A stretch of DNA of 64,000 nucleotides, taken from contig NZ_JAQGLA010000010.1 in the NCBI RefSeq assembly GCF_027853915.1, positions 104,431 through 168,430 on the forward strand. The letters run 5' to 3'. Origin of the DNA: Saccharopolyspora oryzae. GTDB taxonomy: Bacteria; Actinomycetota; Actinomycetes; Mycobacteriales; Pseudonocardiaceae. The translations under genes were made by a program, and so were the position numbers. Below the pieces are notes generated by a model. It saw only the letters and a list, made by a program, of their open reading frames with translations, was not told the DNA's origin and ran no database searches. This document shows positions 54,048-61,361 of the stretch, one piece after another. Each line of letters begins with the position of its first letter. The first letter of the stretch is position 1.

Positions 54048-55483
54048 GCACCGCCGCCGTCATCGCCACGCTGATCGCTGGAAGCGGCATCGCGCTGGGC
54101 TTCGCCGCCCGCGGCCGCAAGAAGATGGACCTGGAGCAGTGGACGGTGGCCGGGCGCAGCATGGGGCCCCTGCTGCTCTGGGTCCTGATGGCCGGCGAAG
54201 CGTTCACCACCTTCACCTTCCTCGGCGCTCCGGGCCAGGCCTACGCCCAGGGCGGGCCGTCGCTGTTCATCCTGGCCTACGGCCCGATGGCCTACATCGT
54301 GTCGTTCTTCCTGCTGCCACCGCTGTGGCGCTACGCGAAGAAGCACGGCCTGCTCACCCAGGGCGACTACTTCGCACACCGCTTCCAAAGCCGCGGGCTG
54401 GGCGCGCTGGTCGCGGTCATCGGCGTGGTGTTCGTGGTGCCCTACACCGTGATCCAGCTGGTCGGGCTCGGCGACATCGTCACCACGGTCACCGGCATCC
54501 CGCGCGCGGTGAGCCTGCTGGTCGCCTTCGTGTTCGTCGCGGTCTTCGTATTCGTCGCCGGTATCCGCTCCACCGCCTGGACCAGCGCGCTCAAAGACGT
54601 GCTCATCATCGCCGCGGTGATCGTGGTCGGCGTGGTGATTCCGCTGCAGTACTTCGGTTCGTTCTCCGGACTGCTGGACGCGGTCAACGCCGCGCACCCG
54701 GGCCACATGGCGTTGCCAGGTGCCACCTCGAGCATGGACGTCAGCTGGTTCATCTCCACCGTGATCATGTCCAGCCTCGGCTTCTACATGTACCCGCAAC
54801 TCTTCCAGGCGACGTTCACCGCCAACAGCGAGCGCAGCATCCGGCGCAACGCCACGTTCCTGCCGTTCTACCAGCTGGCGCTGCTGCTGGTGTTCTTCGC
54901 CGGGCTGACCGCGCTGATGGTCGTGCCCGGCTTGAAAGGCGCGGAGAGCAACCTGGCGCTGATGAAGCTGGTGCTGGTGTCCAGCCCGGACTGGCTGGTC
55001 GGATTCATCGCCGGTGCTGGGGCGCTCGCCGCGATGGTGCCGGCCAGCGCCTTGGTGCTCGGCTCGGCGACCCTGTTGTCGCGCAACGTCTACCAGGGCC
55101 TGCTGCGCCCGAACGCCGACCCGCGCACCGTGCTGCGGGTCTCGCGCGCACTGGTGCTGCTGGTGATGCTGATCGCGCTCGGCTTCGCGCTGACCTCGAC
55201 CGCAGCGTTGAGCAGCCTGCTGCTGACCGCGTACGCAGGCGTCAGCCAGTTCTTCCCGGCGGTCCTGCTGTCGCTGATCTGGCCTCGGGTGTCCAAGGCG
55301 GGCGTGGTCGCAGGCATCCTGGTCGGCGAAGGGTTCGCCTTCGGCCTGATCAGCGCCGGCCACAGCGTCCTGTTCGGACTGAACACCGGGTTGGTCGCGA
55401 TGGTGCTCAACTTGGCGGTGACCGCGGGCGTCAGCCTGCTGACCCCGGCGCCACGTCGAGCCGCCGAACAGGTTCCGGCCTAG
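54044..55483 (+). CDS. Sodium:solute symporter (SSS family)
   Basis: A 479-residue permease with about 13 hydrophobic spans. Features include GRSMGPLLLWVLMAGEAFTT at the first helices, AYGPMAYIVSFFLLPPLWRY and FISTVIMSSLGFYMYPQLFQ, and the later AGAGALAAMVPASALVLGSA typical of SSS transporters. The GTG start overlaps the upstream DUF3311 gene, and 9 bases separate it from the amidase. It probably takes up, with Na+, the amide- or acid-type substrate handled by that enzyme. Confidence 0.9.
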   Translation: MSTAAVIATLIAGSGIALGFAARGRKKMDLEQWTVAGRSMGPLLLWVLMAGEAFTTFTFLGAPGQAYAQGGPSLFILAYGPMAYIVSFFLLPPLWRYAKKHGLLTQGDYFAHRFQSRGLGALVAVIGVVFVVPYTVIQLVGLGDIVTTVTGIPRAVSLLVAFVFVAVFVFVAGIRSTAWTSALKDVLIIAAVIVVGVVIPLQYFGSFSGLLDAVNAAHPGHMALPGATSSMDVSWFISTVIMSSLGFYMYPQLFQATFTANSERSIRRNATFLPFYQLALLLVFFAGLTALMVVPGLKGAESNLALMKLVLVSSPDWLVGFIAGAGALAAMVPASALVLGSATLLSRNVYQGLLRPNADPRTVLRVSRALVLLVMLIALGFALTSTAALSSLLLTAYAGVSQFFPAVLLSLIWPRVSKAGVVAGILVGEGFAFGLISAGHSVLFGLNTGLVAMVLNLAVTAGVSLLTPAPRRAAEQVPA

Positions 55484-55492
55484 GAGGAACAG

Positions 55493-56320
55493 ATGCGAGC
55501 GAAGTTCACCGCCGCCGCGGTGCAGGAGGAGATCGGCTACCTGGACCCCACCGGCAACGCCGAGCGGTTCGCCAAGCGGGTGCAGGAGGAAGCCGCGGCG
55601 GGCGCGGAGCTGATCGTGCTGCCGGAGCTGGCCAACATCGGTTACCCGGTCAGCGCCGAATCCGACGACCTGGCCGACTACTACCACGCTGCCGAACACT
55701 TCGGCGGCGAGTTCACCCAGGCCATCCGGGACGCCGCGGTGTCCACCGGGACCCACGTCGTGGTCGGGTTCGCAGAGCGGCACGCGACGCTGACCGGCGT
55801 GATCGCCAATACCGCGGCGCTGATCCGGCCCGACGCCAGCACCGAATTCCACCGCAAGATCCACCTGCCCAGGCTGGAGAAGAGCTACTTCGAACCCGGT
55901 GGTGAACTCACCCCGTTCGACACCGAGCTCGGCCGGATCGGGGTGCTGGTGTGCGCGGACAACTCGTTCCCCGAGGCGGCCCGGGTGCTGGCGCTGCGCG
56001 GTGCCGAAGTGATCGCGGTCAGCTACCAGGCGCCGACGCTGCCGAACCCGACGCTCTACCACGGGCTCACCGCGACGCGTGCGTACGAGAACCAGTGCTA
56101 CGCCGTCGCGGCGAATCGGTGTGGTGCGCAAGGAGAGCTGCCGTTCTGCGGGACCAGCGCGATCGGCGCCCCGGACGGCACACTGCCCGCCGCGCTGGAC
56201 GACCAGCCGGGCACCGCCCGTGCCGAGCTGGACGCCGACCTGCTGGTGCGCACCAGGCTCTTCCAGACCCGCTACCGGGACCGCCGACCAGACCTGTACG
56301 AACCGATCGCGCAGGCGTGA
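55493..56320 (+). CDS. Carbon-nitrogen hydrolase (nitrilase superfamily)
   Basis: A 275-residue amidase of the nitrilase superfamily. The Glu-Lys-Cys triad is E45 in IVLPELANIGYP, K122 in FHRKIHLPRLEKSYF and C154 in VLVCADNSFPEAA. It has normal family length and is cytoplasmic. An AGGAGG site precedes the ATG at 55493, 9 bases after the symporter stop. Members cleave amides, carbamoyl groups or nitriles. With the symporter, it likely frees ammonia and an acid from an imported amide. It may feed the hydroxyacid and aldehyde oxidation operon opposite. Confidence 0.9.
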   Translation: MRAKFTAAAVQEEIGYLDPTGNAERFAKRVQEEAAAGAELIVLPELANIGYPVSAESDDLADYYHAAEHFGGEFTQAIRDAAVSTGTHVVVGFAERHATLTGVIANTAALIRPDASTEFHRKIHLPRLEKSYFEPGGELTPFDTELGRIGVLVCADNSFPEAARVLALRGAEVIAVSYQAPTLPNPTLYHGLTATRAYENQCYAVAANRCGAQGELPFCGTSAIGAPDGTLPAALDDQPGTARAELDADLLVRTRLFQTRYRDRRPDLYEPIAQA

Positions 56321-56372
56321 GCGGTTGAACCGGCGATACTGGATCGCCGGCACGGGAGAACGGAGATCGACC

Positions 56373-56579
56373 GTGGTCGCCCATTCGGCAACGCTCGCCG
56401 TCAACTAGCGACTGCAGGCCGAACGAGCCGCGGGAAAGCGGATCGCGCACCCGGGCTTCGGCGAGGCCGGACTCCCGGTCCCACCGGAGCTCGCGGAGGT
56501 GCTGGCCGCCGCCGGCCCGCTCAACGCCTACGGGCCGGTGGCCGGGGCACCGGAGGTCCGCCGCGCCACCGCTGGCTAG
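56373..56579 (+). pseudogene. Class I/II aminotransferase N-terminal remnant with in-frame stop
   Basis: From GTG 56373, preceded by GGAG, the frame gives VAHSATLAVN, then TAG, then RLQAERAAGKRIAHPGFGEA, GLPVPPELAEVLA and AYGPVAGAPEVRRATAG, then a second TAG. The HLGFGEAGLPVPPEL and YGPVAGxPxLR pattern is the N-terminus of PLP aminotransferases (fold I, AspC-like). Only about 65 codons remain; the Lys-bearing domain is gone. The first stop probably replaced a Glu codon. Confidence 0.7.
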
Positions 56580-56581
56580 TC

Positions 56582-57337
56582 CTACTGGAGAGCTGAAACG
56601 GCGTGGCGGATCGTGGACAGGACTTCACTGCGGCGCGGCACCAGGTAGAAGTGATCGCCGGGGAGGACCACGAGGTCGCACCGGTTCCGGGTGAGCTGTC
56701 GCCAGTCCTGCACCTCCGCCACGGTGGTCTCGGTGTCGTCTGCGGCGCAGAATGCCGTGATCGGGCATTCGAGCGGAGGCTGCGGGCTCGCCGGCCGGTA
56801 GGTCTCGTTCACCCGGTAGTCCGCGCGGACCGCGGGGAGGAGAAGGCTGCGGACGTCTGGTTGTGCCAGCACATCCGCGCGGTCGGGCATGAGCCTGGCG
56901 AGCTCGCCGCAGAGGTCCTCATCCGAACGCCGGTGGAAGTCGTCGGCCCGGTGGTGTTGCGGGGGTTCTTTCGCCGAGACGAAGAGGTGACTCGGTTCCC
57001 GCCCCAGTTCTCGGCGCAGGGCTTGCGCTGCTTCGTAGGCGACGATCGCCCCGAGGCTGTGTCCGAACAGGACGAACGGGCGGTCGTCGAGCCGGCTGCG
57101 GACACCGGTGACCACGTCCTGAACGAGGTCGGGCATCGCCGTGCAGGCCGGTACGTTCCAGCGGTCTTCTCGCCCCGGGTACTGGACTGCGCACATCTCG
57201 ACGTCTGACGGCAGCAGCGACGACCACGACCGGAAGAAGCTCGCCGCCCCACCCGCGTGCGGCAGGCAGAACAACCGCACTCGCGCCGCAGGTACCGGGT
57301 CGTAGCAACGCAACGCGGACTCCGACGGGTCCAGCAC
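56582..57337 (-). CDS. Type II thioesterase
   Basis: A 251-residue alpha/beta hydrolase of the external (type II) thioesterase kind used by NRPS and PKS lines. RLFCLPHAGGAASFFRSWSS and AVQYPGREDRW are its signatures, the nucleophile is Ser in LFGHSLGAIVAYE, and the catalytic His lies in LPGDHFYLVPRR. It clears misacylated or stalled phosphopantetheine arms. It is divergent from the NRPS gene, with the promoter and Zur-like box between. Confidence 0.93.
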   Translation of the reverse strand: MLDPSESALRCYDPVPAARVRLFCLPHAGGAASFFRSWSSLLPSDVEMCAVQYPGREDRWNVPACTAMPDLVQDVVTGVRSRLDDRPFVLFGHSLGAIVAYEAAQALRRELGREPSHLFVSAKEPPQHHRADDFHRRSDEDLCGELARLMPDRADVLAQPDVRSLLLPAVRADYRVNETYRPASPQPPLECPITAFCAADDTETTVAEVQDWRQLTRNRCDLVVLPGDHFYLVPRRSEVLSTIRHAVSALQ

Positions 57338-57404
57338 AGGTCCTCCACTCAGCCTCGGGGTTCATCAACTTGACGTCACCGGCGATCACCCTTCGTGTTT
57401 CCCC

Positions 57405-57454
57405 TTGACACGATCGTGACCGCTCCGGCGTAATTGAAAACGATTGTCGTTTCA
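57405..57454 (+). promoter_or_regulatory. NRPS promoter with Zur-like box
   Basis: TTGACA (57405-57410) and CGTAAT (57429-57434, spacing 18) form a plausible promoter. TGAAAACGATTGTCGTTTCA (57435-57454) follows, resembling actinobacterial Zur boxes (TGAAAATGATTTTCA-type). Its placement just after the -10 suits repression. The hairpin CAGTGCG-CTGA-CGCACTG (57461-57478) lies in the leader before the AAGGAGG at about 57509. Confidence 0.6.
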
Positions 57455-57518
57455 CTTGTCCAGTGCGCTGACGCACTGTGATCAAAGTTTGGCCGCCCCT
57501 GCTCTCCCAAGGAGGACC

Positions 57519-60500
57519 ATGAGCGCGACCCCGGCTGGATCGTCGGTCGACCTCGATGCCGTTGCCGCAGCCCTCGCCGAGGTGATGGACGTGCCCACCA
57601 GCACCCTCGAGACCGACACGCCTCTGGTCGAGCTTGGCCTGGAGTCCTTCACCGCGGTCCGGCTGCGCCGCCGCCTTCGCGAAGAGTTCGACCTCGACCT
57701 TCCGCTCACGGCTTTCCTCGGCGCCGCAACGGTTCGCTCGATCGCCGACGGCGTGGTGGAACCAGGTGAAGCCTCGTTCCCGCTCACCCCGATCCAGTCG
57801 GCCTACTGGGTCGGCCGGGACCCGGCGTTCCCGCTCGGCGGAGTCGCGACCTTCTTCTACCGGGAGTACGACCGGACGCCGACCGACGCCCCGGAAGCAG
57901 ATCTGGATCGCTTGGGATCGGCGTGGAACGCCCTGGTCCAGCGGCATCCGATGCTGCGCATGGTCGTCGGTGCGGATGCCCGGCAGCGCGTGCTGGACAC
58001 CGTGCCCCGCTACGAGATCCCGGTCACCGACCTGCGGGGCGTCGACGCGGCGACCGCCGAACGCACCGCCGCCGAACTTCGCGAGGTGTGGTCCCACCAG
58101 GTGCGCCCGGCCGACCGGTGGCCGTTGTTCGACATCCGGGCCGTCCTGCTGCCCGACGGTCGAACCCGGCTGTGCTTGGGGATCGACGTGCTAGCGCTGG
58201 ACCTGGCCGGGTGGATGCAGCTGCTGGCCGAGTGGGGCGTGCTGGTCGCCGATCCGTCGGCAGAACTGCCCGCGCCGCGCACGACTTTCGTCGATGTCAT
58301 CCGCAATCGGGCATCCGATCCCGAAGAGCAGCAGCGCCGGGAGAACGATCGCGCTTACTGGGCGGAACGCGCGCCATCGCTACCGCCTGGACCGGCCTTG
58401 CCGGTGCTGTGCGACATCGACCAGGTGCGCAACCACCGGTTCAGCAGGGTCTCGGCGACGTTGACACCGCCGGAGTGGGCGGCGCTGCGCACCAGTGCTG
58501 CCGATCACGGGCTCAGCCCTACCGGGGTGCTGCTCGCGGCGTTCGGGCTCACGCTGGCCCGCTGGGGCGCGACCGAGCCGTTCTGCCTGAACACCACGCT
58601 GTTCGACCGGCCTGACGATCCCGAGCTCGAATCGCTGGTCGGCGACTTCACCTCGACCGTGCTCGTCGCGATGCCCGAGCTGGATCCGGCGCGGTGGACG
58701 GGATTCGCCGACTACGCGACGCGGGCCAACCGCCAGTTCTGGACCGACCTGGACCACCGGACGGTGTCCGGGATGGAGGCCCAGCACGCTGCCGGGACGA
58801 CCACGTCGACGCCGCAGTACCCGGTGGTCTTCACCAGCGGGCTGGGGCTGTCCGATGGCGACGACGATCCGGCCGGCTGGCTGGGGCGAGAGGTGTACGG
58901 CATCTCGCAAACGCCGCAGGTGCTGCTGGACCACATCGTCTACGCCGAAGGCGGCGCGTTGAAGCTGTGCTGGGACTCGGTCGACGGCGTCTTCCCCGAC
59001 GGCTTCGTCAGCGGCATGCTCGACGCCCACACCCGGTTGCTGCGCCGGCTCGCCCAGGACCCTGGTGCCTGGACTGACATCGCCCTCGGCTGGGACCCGT
59101 CGTTCCTGCCGGCCGAGCAGCTGGAGTGCGCGCCGTTCGGCCCGGTCGGCTCGCTGCTCGACGATCCGCTGCGGGCAGCCGCCGACCGATGTCCGGATGC
59201 GCCGGCGCTCCTGGATTCCGGGAATTCGCTCAGCCACAAGGAACTCTCGGCCCACGCCGCCCAGACGGCGGCCGTGCTCGCCGCGGCCGGAGTCGGCACG
59301 GGCGATCTCGTCGCGGTTGCCGTCGAGAAGAGCACCGCGCAGATCGCCGCGATCCTCGGGGTGTGTGCCAGCGGTGCGGGCTATGTTCCGGTGGAACCGT
59401 CGTGGCCGGCGAATCGCATCGCTTCGGTCTGCGCCCAGGCGGGCATCCGGCATGCCGTGGTCGGCCCCGAAGTCCAAGCGGAATGGCCGGCGGACGTCAC
59501 CGTGCACCGCTTGCAGGCCAGCGGCGCCCTTCCAGGCGAGGTGGCGGAAGCCGCGGTGCTGCGGCCAGAACCGGAAGATCTGGCGTACGTCATCTTCACC
59601 TCCGGGTCGACCGGGCGCCCCAAGGGTGTTGCGATCGAGCACCGCGCCGCGCGCACCACGATCGACGACCTCGTCGACCGCTTCCCGATCAGCGCTGAGG
59701 ACCGGATGCTGGCGCTGTCGGCGTTCAGCTTCGACCTGTCCGTGCACGACATCTTCGCCGTGCTCGGCGTCGGCGGAGCCCTGGTGGTCCCCGACGCCGA
59801 GCGGCAGCGCGACCCGGGCCACTGGCTGGAGCTGATGCGCCAGCACGAGGTGACGTTGTGGAACACCGCTCCGGCGTTGATGGAAATGCTGGTGGAATAC
59901 GCCGAAGTCGACCCCGAGCTGGCCCGCGAGGCGTTCGCACCGCTGCGGTTGGTGTTCCTGTCCGCGGACTGGATTCCGGTCACGCTGCCAGATCGGGTGC
60001 GCGCGCTCGCCCCGAACGCCCAGATCGTCAGCCTCGGCGGGGCGACGGAAGCATCGATCTGGTCGATCTGCCACCCCATCGGCGACGTGGACCCCGGATG
60101 GCGCAGCATCCCCTACGGCCGCGCGCTGCGGGGACAGGTGTTCCACATCCTCGACGAGCACGGCCGCCCCCAGCCGGTCGGCGAGCCCGGCGAACTGCAC
60201 ATCGGCGGCGGTGGGCTGGCGCGCGGCTACGTCGGCGATCCGCAGCAGACCGCGGACCGGTTCATCACCCACCCGCAGCTGGGGCTGCGGCTCTACCGCA
60301 CCGGGGACATGGGGCGCTGGCGCCACGACGGGACGATCGAGTTCCTCGGGCGGCTGGACCGGCAGGTCAAGATCCGCGGGCATCGCATCGAGCTGGGCGA
60401 GGTCGAATCCGTGCTGGACCGGCTGCCCGGGATCCGCAAGTCGGTGGCGTTGTCGGTGCCGGGCCCGGATGACCGGCCCCGTCTGGTGGCCTACGTCGTT

Positions 60501-61361
60501 CGGCACGCCGCGGCCGAGATGACCGACGAGGAGCTGCGGCGCCGACTGCGCGAGAACGTCCCCGAGTACATGGTGCCGACCCGCTTCGTCACGATGGAGG
60601 AATTCCCGGTCACCGCCAACGGGAAGATCGATTACAAGGCGCTGGCGAATCCCTACCAGCGGGCCGCTGTGCGCGATCCCGCTCCCGAGGTAACCGCCGC
60701 GGCCGTTCCACAGCCCGATCTCGCCACCAGCCAGCCCGTCCTGTCCGGTTTCTACGCGGCGCTCCACGACGCCACCACCCGTGGTCTTGACATCGCGATC
60801 AGCTTCTCCCCCGGCACGCTGTCCCCGGTGGAGGCACTGTCGGCCGCTGGCGAGTTCGGCAGGCACCTGCTGTCGGCTGCCGAGTCCGCCGGCCTGAGCG
60901 CCACCGAGCGCTTGGGCGACGGGACGCTGATCGAGCTCACCTTCAGCCGCGCCGCAGGCGACTCCGTACCCGCAGTGGCGACACCGCTGCCAGCCGCTGC
61001 GTCTACCGCTGCACGTGCTGAAACGCCAACAGCCCCGCCACCGAGTACGCAGTCGAGGCAGACCGCGGACGCAGAAGCCGCCATCCAGAAGGTGTTCCAA
61101 GAACTCCTGAAGTCCGAAGTAGACATTTCGACGCAGTTCTTCCAGCTGGGTGCCACGTCGCTCACCCTGGTCCAGGCCCAGCGCAGGCTCAGCGCCGAGC
61201 TCGACCCCGACCTCACCGTGGTCGACTTCCTGGCCAACCCCACGATCCGCGACCTGGCCGCCGTGATCGCGCAACGCGCGGAACCGGCCCCCGCGCGGCC
61301 CGCACCGCCGACGTCGAGCCGCCGAGCGGCCCGCGCCCATGCCGCAGAGGCCGCCCGATGA
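57519..61361 (+). CDS. Thiazoline-forming NRPS: carrier-Cy-A-PCP
   Basis: A 1280-residue NRPS. (i) The carrier domain at about 10-80 has its phosphopantetheine Ser43 in LGLESF. (ii) The heterocyclisation (Cy) domain, about 88-525, opens with FPLTPIQSAYWVGRD and has Cy-type D224-x4-D229 in IDVLALDLAGW. (iii) The adenylation domain, about 540-1045, has YVIFTSGSTGRPKG, FDLSVHDIF, WNTAPALMEML and NGKIDYKAL. Its pocket (D-L-H-N...I-W-K) resembles Cys-activating domains of pyochelin and yersiniabactin synthetases. (iv) A PCP domain with FFQLGATSL is at about 1185-1255. No fused loading enzyme is seen, so the first carrier probably takes an aryl acid from elsewhere. The ATG follows AAGGAGG. Confidence 0.9.
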   Translation: MSATPAGSSVDLDAVAAALAEVMDVPTSTLETDTPLVELGLESFTAVRLRRRLREEFDLDLPLTAFLGAATVRSIADGVVEPGEASFPLTPIQSAYWVGRDPAFPLGGVATFFYREYDRTPTDAPEADLDRLGSAWNALVQRHPMLRMVVGADARQRVLDTVPRYEIPVTDLRGVDAATAERTAAELREVWSHQVRPADRWPLFDIRAVLLPDGRTRLCLGIDVLALDLAGWMQLLAEWGVLVADPSAELPAPRTTFVDVIRNRASDPEEQQRRENDRAYWAERAPSLPPGPALPVLCDIDQVRNHRFSRVSATLTPPEWAALRTSAADHGLSPTGVLLAAFGLTLARWGATEPFCLNTTLFDRPDDPELESLVGDFTSTVLVAMPELDPARWTGFADYATRANRQFWTDLDHRTVSGMEAQHAAGTTTSTPQYPVVFTSGLGLSDGDDDPAGWLGREVYGISQTPQVLLDHIVYAEGGALKLCWDSVDGVFPDGFVSGMLDAHTRLLRRLAQDPGAWTDIALGWDPSFLPAEQLECAPFGPVGSLLDDPLRAAADRCPDAPALLDSGNSLSHKELSAHAAQTAAVLAAAGVGTGDLVAVAVEKSTAQIAAILGVCASGAGYVPVEPSWPANRIASVCAQAGIRHAVVGPEVQAEWPADVTVHRLQASGALPGEVAEAAVLRPEPEDLAYVIFTSGSTGRPKGVAIEHRAARTTIDDLVDRFPISAEDRMLALSAFSFDLSVHDIFAVLGVGGALVVPDAERQRDPGHWLELMRQHEVTLWNTAPALMEMLVEYAEVDPELAREAFAPLRLVFLSADWIPVTLPDRVRALAPNAQIVSLGGATEASIWSICHPIGDVDPGWRSIPYGRALRGQVFHILDEHGRPQPVGEPGELHIGGGGLARGYVGDPQQTADRFITHPQLGLRLYRTGDMGRWRHDGTIEFLGRLDRQVKIRGHRIELGEVESVLDRLPGIRKSVALSVPGPDDRPRLVAYVVRHAAAEMTDEELRRRLRENVPEYMVPTRFVTMEEFPVTANGKIDYKALANPYQRAAVRDPAPEVTAAAVPQPDLATSQPVLSGFYAALHDATTRGLDIAISFSPGTLSPVEALSAAGEFGRHLLSAAESAGLSATERLGDGTLIELTFSRAAGDSVPAVATPLPAAASTAARAETPTAPPPSTQSRQTADAEAAIQKVFQELLKSEVDISTQFFQLGATSLTLVQAQRRLSAELDPDLTVVDFLANPTIRDLAAVIAQRAEPAPARPAPPTSSRRAARAHAAEAAR

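Noticed and set aside
53789..56404. An 871-codon minus-strand frame opposite the symporter and amidase
   Set aside because: Rich in Arg, Gln, His and Asp repeats without domains; opposite well-supported genes.
58380..61340. A 986-codon open frame on the minus strand opposite the NRPS
   Set aside because: Composition is Arg/Gln/His-rich with no family motifs. It mirrors the NRPS codons in a high-GC gene and is an antisense shadow.
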